Shown: positions 9,560 to 13,568 of the stretch, piece by piece
Numbering within the stretch: position 1 is the first letter of the stretch
Layout of the letters: every line of letters starts with the position of its first letter
Source: an uncultured Opitutia bacterium
GTDB lineage: Bacteria; Verrucomicrobiota; Verrucomicrobiia; Opitutales; UBA953
Length of the DNA: 13,568 nt
Reading direction: 5' to 3'
NCBI GenBank assembly: GCA_903868455.1
Contig: CAIPVK010000136.1
Span: 1 to 13,568 of the forward strand
The notes under the pieces: model-generated
Database searches by the model: none
What the model was told of the DNA's origin: nothing
Seen by the model: only the letters and a program-made list of their open reading frames with translations
Made by a program: the position numbers and the translations under genes

Positions 9560-11136
9560 ACCCCCGCCAAGGGAGGCCCCGCCATGGGCACGCGCCCGCC
9601 CTCTGGCTCGCCCTGCCCCTCTTCCTCGGCTGCTGGACCCGGGCGGAGCTCGGGCTTGGGCCCTGGTGCGGCTGGGCGCTCGGGCTCCTCGGGCTCGCGC
9701 TCGCCGCGTTCGGCGGACCGAGGCTGAGCCGGGCGGGCCTGGCCGCGGCAGGCATCGGGCTCGGCGCGGCCTGGCACGGCGCCCTCGCCGCCGAGACCGG
9801 GCCTTGGGACGGCAAGCCGGGGCCGGCCCACCTGTTCCTGCGCATCGGACGGGCCGAGGCCGACGGGCGGGGCGGCTGGTGGGCGCTCGGCACGGTCGAG
9901 GGCGGCTCGCGCGACGCGCTGCGGCGGCGCGTGCTGGCGGAGGGCCAGGGCGGGCCCCCCGCGCGCGGCGCGCTGGTGGTGATGCGGGGGATGGCGCGGG
10001 CGGACGACGGGTCCTCGGGCTGGCGACGCTCGCAGGGCGTCTCGCTGCGGCTCGGCCGGGCGGAGCTGCGCGAGACGCTCGAGCCGGCCGGGCCCTGGCG
10101 CGCCGCCTGCTCCGCCGCGGGGGCGCGCCTGCGCGAGGGGCTCTCGGAGCTCGCCTGGGAATCGCCGCGCGGCGCGCGCCTGCTGGCGGCGACGATGCTC
10201 GGCGACAGCCGCCTGCTCGGCGAGGAGGAGCGCGCGGCCTTCGCCGCGACCGGCACGCTCCACCTCTTCGCCATCAGCGGGCTGCACATCGCGGGCATGG
10301 CGGCGATCCTCGTCGCGGCCGCCTCGGCCGCGCGCCTGCCGCCCCGGGCCTCCGCGGCCGGCGCGCTCGCGCTGCTCGCCCTGTACGTCGAGGTCACGGG
10401 CGGCACGCCCTCGGCCCGGCGCGCCTGGCTCATGGCCGCGGGGCTCCTCGCCTGCCGCTGGGTCGAGCGACGACCCAACCCGATCCAAGGGCTCTCCCTG
10501 GCCGCCGCCCTCACGCTGCTGGCGGACCCGGAGGCGGCGACGGACGCCGGCTTCCAGCTGAGCTACCTCTCGGTCGGCGGCATCCTGCTCGCGGGCGGCC
10601 CGGCGGCGCGCGAGGCGACGCGACCGGGCAAGGCCGACCGGCTCGCGCGGCCCGCGGGGCCTCCCTCGCGCCCGCGGCGCTGGCTCGGCGCGCTGCGCGC
10701 CCGGGCGGCGGAGGGCGCGTGCGTCGCGACGGCCGCGGGCGCGGCGGGGGCGCCCCTCTCCGCCAGCCTCTTCGGACAGGTGGCCCCGGGCGGCGTGGCG
10801 GCGAACGTCCTGCTCGTGCCGATGGCGGGCCCGCCGCTCGCGCTCGGGATGCTCTCGGCCGCGCTCGCGACGTGGGACGGCCTGGGGCCGGTCCGGCGCG
10901 TCGCCAACGCCCTGGCGGCGTCGTGGCTCGAGGCGATGGCGCGGCTCGCGGAGCTCATGGCGGCGGCGCCCGGCATGGGCGTGGCCCGCGAGTGGGCCCA
11001 CCCCTGGGTCGGCGCGGCCTGCCAGGCGGGGATGGTCGCGCTCCTCCTGGCCAACGCCGAGGCCAGGGGTTGGCGGGCGCTCCTGCTCCCGCCGCTCGCC
11101 TGGGCCGCGGGCTGGCTCGCGCTGCTCGCGGGGTGA
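9520..11136 (+). CDS. comEC: ComEC/Rec2-family DNA-uptake channel protein lacking the metallo-beta-lactamase domain
   Basis: ComEC proteins form the inner-membrane channel through which single-stranded DNA enters during natural transformation. This one has 538 aa. It has membrane helices near the N-terminus (about 27-39, 46-65, 70-86), a soluble OB-like region (DUF4131 type, about 95-200) and then the Competence domain. The hallmark GTLHLFAISGLHIAGM begins at residue 245, and further hydrophobic helices run to the end, including GFQLSYLSVGGILLAGG. The C-terminal metallo-beta-lactamase domain of long ComEC proteins (about 750-800 aa) is absent; the gene stops normally after a final hydrophobic helix. 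The start is uncertain. ATG 9520 overlaps folK by 40 bp and lacks a Shine-Dalgarno sequence, and ATG 9460 would overlap by 100 bp. An ATG at 9584 has a well-placed GGGAGG but is out of frame. No other competence gene is in the window. Confidence 0.9.
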   Translation: MDRTDTLDDPPSLDPRQGRPRHGHAPALWLALPLFLGCWTRAELGLGPWCGWALGLLGLALAAFGGPRLSRAGLAAAGIGLGAAWHGALAAETGPWDGKPGPAHLFLRIGRAEADGRGGWWALGTVEGGSRDALRRRVLAEGQGGPPARGALVVMRGMARADDGSSGWRRSQGVSLRLGRAELRETLEPAGPWRAACSAAGARLREGLSELAWESPRGARLLAATMLGDSRLLGEEERAAFAATGTLHLFAISGLHIAGMAAILVAAASAARLPPRASAAGALALLALYVEVTGGTPSARRAWLMAAGLLACRWVERRPNPIQGLSLAAALTLLADPEAATDAGFQLSYLSVGGILLAGGPAAREATRPGKADRLARPAGPPSRPRRWLGALRARAAEGACVATAAGAAGAPLSASLFGQVAPGGVAANVLLVPMAGPPLALGMLSAALATWDGLGPVRRVANALAASWLEAMARLAELMAAAPGMGVAREWAHPWVGAACQAGMVALLLANAEARGWRALLLPPLAWAAGWLALLAG

Positions 11137-11145
11137 ACGGGAATC

Positions 11146-11187
11146 GCCGCTTGCGGCGGGCGGGGGCGCCCGCACGTTGGGGCGACC
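11146..11187 (+). promoter_or_regulatory. Candidate promoter region of ribBA with the GCCGCTTGCGG motif
   Basis: The 51-bp gap between comEC and ribBA holds GCCGCTTGCGG (11146-11156), identical to the motif upstream of folB, 42 bases before the ribBA ATG against 41 for folB. Taking TTGCGG (11151-11156) as a -35, a weak -10-like CACGTT lies 16 bases on (11173-11178), which would place the start at or just before the ATG. The motif also folds as CGCCGC/GCGGCG, so a small hairpin is an alternative reading. No Shine-Dalgarno sequence is seen before the ATG. The gap is too short for an FMN riboswitch. Confidence 0.3.
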
Positions 11188-12261
11188 ATGCACGAGCCCT
11201 TCGACCGCATCGAGGACGCCGTGGCGGACATCGCCGCCGGGCGCATGGTCGTCGTGACCGACGACGAGGGGCGCGAGAACGAGGGCGACCTCGTCATGGC
11301 CGCCTCGAAGGTCACGCCCGAGGCGGTCAACTTCATGACCCGCCACGGCCGCGGCCTCATCTGCGTGCCCATGGTGGAGAGCCACCTGCGCCGGCTCGGC
11401 ATCGACCAGATGGTGCCCGAGAACCGGGAGTCCCAGCGCACGGCCTTCACCGTGTCGGTCGACGCCGCCGAGGGCATCACGACCGGCATCAGCGCCGCCG
11501 ACCGCTCGCGGACCATCGCCCTGCTGGCCGACGCCGCCACGCCCCCCGAGGCGCTGGTGCGCCCGGGGCACATCTTCCCCCTGCTCGCCCGGCCGGGCGG
11601 CGTGCTCCAGCGCGCCGGCCACACCGAGGCGGCGGTGGACCTCGCCTTGCTCGCGGGCCTGCCGCCGGCGGGCGTCATCTGCGAGATCCTCAACGAGGAT
11701 GGCACGATGGCCCGCCTGCCCGAGCTCTCGGAGATGAAGGCGCGCTTCGGCCTCCGCCTCGTGTCCATCGCCCAGCTCATCGCCCACCGGCGACGCGACA
11801 CCCGGCTCGTCGAGCGCGTGGCCGAGAGCGACTTCGACTCCGCCTTCGGGCGCTTCCGGCTCCACGTCTACCGCTCGGTCGACGGGCGCCAGCACCTCGC
11901 CTTCGTGCTCGGGCGGCCCGGCGCGGAGCCCACGCTCGTGCGCGTGCAGCGCGAGAACCTGCTCTCCGAGCTCTTCCGCGGCAAGGCCTTCGGGCCCGGC
12001 GGCGCGCTCGAGGCGAGCTTCCGCGCCATCGCCGCGGCGGGCCGCGGCGTGATCGTCCACGTCGGGCAGGCCGACGGCGGCTTCCGGGCCGACGCGGCGG
12101 GCGTGCGGCCCGGCGAGATGGACGACCGCGACTACGGCGTCGGCGCCCAGGTGCTGGCCGACCTCGGGCTGCGGCGCATCCGCCTCCTGACCAACAGCCC
12201 GCGCAAGGTCGTGGGCCTCGCCGGCCACGGGCTGGAGATCGTCGGCCAGGAGGCGCCCTGA
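11188..12261 (+). CDS. ribBA: 3,4-dihydroxy-2-butanone-4-phosphate synthase fused to a degenerate GTP cyclohydrolase II domain
   Basis: The N-terminal RibB domain (about 1-203) converts ribulose 5-phosphate to 3,4-dihydroxy-2-butanone 4-phosphate, one substrate of RibH. It looks fully active: DDEGRENEGD (25-34), RHGRGLICVPM, TTGISAADR, RPGHIFPLLARPGGVLQRAGHTEA (125-148) and CEILNEDGTMAR are all conserved. The C-terminal domain (about 215-357) has the RibA fold signature near its end, DDRDYGVGAQVLADLG and RLLTNSPRKVVGL. The zinc site is gone: where RibA has its HSECLTGD...RCDCG cysteines this protein reads RVQRENLLSELFRGKAFGPGG. It has no cysteine after Cys165, and the EGRGIGL loop is replaced by GQADGGFRA. 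Cyclohydrolase activity is therefore unlikely. The length (357 aa) is slightly below usual bifunctional RibBA. This resembles the RibBX type known from Proteobacteria, with an inactive RibA-like half. ribH follows after 71 bp. Confidence 0.93.
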   Translation: MHEPFDRIEDAVADIAAGRMVVVTDDEGRENEGDLVMAASKVTPEAVNFMTRHGRGLICVPMVESHLRRLGIDQMVPENRESQRTAFTVSVDAAEGITTGISAADRSRTIALLADAATPPEALVRPGHIFPLLARPGGVLQRAGHTEAAVDLALLAGLPPAGVICEILNEDGTMARLPELSEMKARFGLRLVSIAQLIAHRRRDTRLVERVAESDFDSAFGRFRLHVYRSVDGRQHLAFVLGRPGAEPTLVRVQRENLLSELFRGKAFGPGGALEASFRAIAAAGRGVIVHVGQADGGFRADAAGVRPGEMDDRDYGVGAQVLADLGLRRIRLLTNSPRKVVGLAGHGLEIVGQEAP

Positions 12262-12332
12262 GCGGCCCCGCCGCTTCGGGCTTGCCGAGCGGGGGTGGGG
12301 CGGTTGGCTTGGCCGACCGTTCCCTCCCAACC
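12262..12332 (+). other. ribBA-ribH intergenic gap
   Basis: This 71-bp GC-rich spacer contains CCCCGC (12266-12271), which can pair with GCGGGG (12289-12294), and a GGTTGGCTTGGCC stretch (12302-12314). There is no U-run after the stem, so it is not a convincing terminator. No Shine-Dalgarno sequence precedes the ribH ATG; the bases before it are pyrimidine-rich (TTCCCTCCC). No clear promoter could be called. Confidence 0.4.
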
Positions 12333-12872
12333 ATGAGCCAGGACAAGCCCCAGCCGACCGACATCGACGGACGCGACCTCTGGATCGCCATCGTGGCGGC
12401 CCGCTACAACGGCGACCTGGTGGACAGCCTGCTCGAGCGCGCCCGCCGGACCCTGCGCGACGCCAAGGTGCCCCAGGCCCAGATCACCGTCCTGCGCGTC
12501 CCCGGCTCGGCCGAGGTCCCCTACGCCGCCCACATGCTGGCCATGACGGGCGAGCACGACTGCGTCATCGGCCTGGGGGTGGTGGTGGCCGGCGACACCC
12601 CGCACCACGAGGTCATCGCCAACTCGACGGCGGTCGCCTTCCAGGAGTCCTCGCTCCGGTCGGAGGTCCCCATCGTCAACGGCATCGTCGTCACCCTCGA
12701 CCGCGCCCAGGCCGAGGCCCGCTGCAAGGGGCCGCTCGACCGCGGCGCGGAGTTCGCGCGCGCGGCCCTCGAGATGGCCTCGCACCGCATCCTGCTCGGC
12801 GAGCGCCTCGACCAGATCGAGGCCGAGGAGAAGTCGCGCAAGGGCGGCCAGGAACCCTTCGCCCAGAACTGA
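12333..12872 (+). CDS. ribH: 6,7-dimethyl-8-ribityllumazine synthase
   Basis: RibH condenses 3,4-dihydroxy-2-butanone 4-phosphate (the RibB product) with 5-amino-6-ribitylaminouracil to give lumazine, the penultimate riboflavin step. It has 179 aa, longer than E. coli RibH (156), with a charged C-terminal tail after about residue 158. Recognisable are the ARYNGDLVDSLLERA motif with ring-stacking Tyr25, VPGSAEVPYAA (56-66), and the catalytic loop GVVVAGDTPHHEVIA (82-96) with the expected His91. DRGAEFARAALEM includes Arg137, aligning with the phosphate-binding arginine. The loop is divergent: the basic residue normally found in V-I-R/K-G-x-T-x-H-F is Ala86, and the residue after His91 is His instead of Phe/Tyr. 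The start ATG gives a normal N-terminus, although the frame is open upstream. It is followed by nusB after a single base. Confidence 0.96.
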   Translation: MSQDKPQPTDIDGRDLWIAIVAARYNGDLVDSLLERARRTLRDAKVPQAQITVLRVPGSAEVPYAAHMLAMTGEHDCVIGLGVVVAGDTPHHEVIANSTAVAFQESSLRSEVPIVNGIVVTLDRAQAEARCKGPLDRGAEFARAALEMASHRILLGERLDQIEAEEKSRKGGQEPFAQN

Positions 12873-12873
12873 C

Positions 12874-13341
12874 ATGAGCGACGCCCCCGGAGCCGAGAAA
12901 CCCCGCCGCAACCGCCGCCGCGAGAACCGCGTCGCGGCCATGCAGTTCCTCTACGCCTGGGAATCCCAGCGCCCGCCCGACCCGGTGGTGGCGCTGGCGG
13001 AGTTCCTCACCCTGCAGGAGCACCCGCGCGACCACTACGCCTTCGCCGAGTCGCTCGTGGCCGGCGCGCTCGGCCACCTCGACGAGATCGACCGCGCCAT
13101 CGAGCGCCACGCCGACAACTGGTCCATCGGCCGCATCGCCAAGGTCGAGCTGGCCATCCTGCGCCTCGCGGTGCACGAGCTGCTCCGCCGCCGCGACATC
13201 CCGCCCGTGGTCTCGATCAACGAGGCCATCGAGCTGGCCAAGGGCTTCGGCGGCGACGACTCCCACCGCTTCGTCAACGGCGTGCTCGACAAGGTCAAGG
13301 AGACCCTCGACCGCCCGCTGCGCGAGGCCGCGGAGGGCTGA
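12874..13341 (+). CDS. nusB: Transcription antitermination factor NusB
   Basis: NusB binds boxA RNA together with ribosomal protein S10 and supports antitermination of rRNA operons. It has 155 aa, normal for the family. It has a basic N-terminal extension (residues 9-19, PRRNRRRENR) leading into the RNA-binding helix VAAMQFLYAWE. The core motifs follow: NWSIGRIAKVELAILRLAVHEL (82-103), DIPPVVSINEAIELAKGFG (108-126) and HRFVNGVLDKV (131-141). The gene starts one base after the ribH stop and ends three bases before ftsY. A ribH-nusB pairing is widespread in bacteria, and the tight spacing indicates co-transcription. Confidence 0.97.
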   Translation: MSDAPGAEKPRRNRRRENRVAAMQFLYAWESQRPPDPVVALAEFLTLQEHPRDHYAFAESLVAGALGHLDEIDRAIERHADNWSIGRIAKVELAILRLAVHELLRRRDIPPVVSINEAIELAKGFGGDDSHRFVNGVLDKVKETLDRPLREAAEG

Positions 13342-13344
13342 GCG

Positions 13345-13568
13345 ATGGGCTGGCTCGACCGCCTGCGCGCCGGCCTCGGCCGCACCGCCCGCGGGCTCGC
13401 CGCCCTGCTCGCGCGCCCGCTCGACGAGGCCGGCGCCCGCGAGCTCGAGGAGCGGCTGCTCGCGGCGGACGTGGGCGTCGCCACCGCGGCCGAGGTCGTG
13501 GCGGCGGTGCGCGAGGCCTGGCGCCGCGAGCCCGACCTGCGCGCGGGCGGGGCACCAGCGTCGTGCCC
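13345..13568 (+). CDS. ftsY: Signal recognition particle receptor FtsY, N-terminal part (cut by window edge)
   Basis: Only 74 codons are present, ending at the window edge before the GTPase motifs. The sequence MGWLDRLRAGLGRTARGLAAL, then ELEERLLAADVGVATAAEVV, matches the four-helix N domain of SRP GTPases, where LLEADVGV is the family signature. FtsY is preferred over Ffh because the protein opens with the xGWLDRLRxGLxxTR pattern typical of FtsY. No acidic A domain precedes it, so this is the short form seen in many bacteria. The ATG follows the nusB stop after three bases; the purine-rich GCGGAGGGC (13331-13339) at the end of nusB can serve as ribosome-binding site. The last seven or so residues (GGAPASC) do not look like a normal N-domain helix, so a base error near the end is possible. 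Confidence 0.82.
   Translation, partial: MGWLDRLRAGLGRTARGLAALLARPLDEAGARELEERLLAADVGVATAAEVVAAVREAWRREPDLRAGGAPASC

Noticed and set aside
11137..11187. FMN riboswitch before ribBA
   Set aside because: The gap is only 51 bp, far shorter than the element, and none of its conserved stretches are present.
12262..12300. Rho-independent terminator after ribBA
   Set aside because: A GC stem is possible but no U-run follows; GC-rich sequence gives such stems by chance.
9556..12330. Minus-strand open frame of 924 codons opposite comEC and ribBA
   Set aside because: Low-complexity antisense shadow of well-supported plus-strand genes; no recognisable motif.

Overview
This is a very GC-rich bacterial window (around 70% or more by eye) with strong G/C preference at third codon positions and almost no non-coding DNA. 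It is densely packed chromosomal DNA. I see no insertion sequence, phage gene, CRISPR array, tRNA or rRNA. Gene content is housekeeping plus one envelope export module. The order ribBA-ribH-nusB-ftsY together with the high GC content suggests to me a GC-rich member of the Verrucomicrobiota (Opitutae-like). That assignment is memory-based inference and was not tested here.

The window has two arms that diverge from a 117-bp region at 8545-8661. The left arm (minus strand, 8544 down to 1) reads carB, an exported FKBP-type prolyl isomerase, a TolC-like outer-membrane channel, a MacA/HlyD-like periplasmic adaptor, a MacB/LolD-like ABC ATPase and a MacB-like permease that runs off the window edge. 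Gaps are 21, 50 and 4 bp, and two junctions are ATGA overlaps, so all six genes could be one transcription unit. The last four encode a complete tripartite ABC efflux or secretion pump: channel, adaptor, ATPase and a near-complete permease. Its coupling to carbamoyl-phosphate synthase is unusual.

The right arm (plus strand, 8662 to the end) reads folB, folK, comEC, ribBA, ribH, nusB and ftsY (cut by the window edge). folB and folK are successive steps of folate synthesis and overlap by 8 bp. comEC overlaps folK by 40 bp and encodes a DNA-uptake channel without the usual C-terminal metallo-beta-lactamase domain. ribBA and ribH supply the two precursor steps that meet at lumazine formation in riboflavin synthesis. 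nusB (antitermination) and ftsY (SRP receptor) follow with gaps of 1 and 3 bp.

The main points for a second look are these. The GTP cyclohydrolase II half of RibBA has lost all its zinc-ligand cysteines and looks catalytically dead. Candidate promoters of carB, folB and ribBA all lie at a distance that puts the transcription start almost on the start codon, and folB and ribBA share an 11-bp motif at matching distances. carB is linked to an efflux module. RibH has an altered active-site loop. I did not find a convincing undescribed defence or mobile system; this is mainly ordinary core genome.
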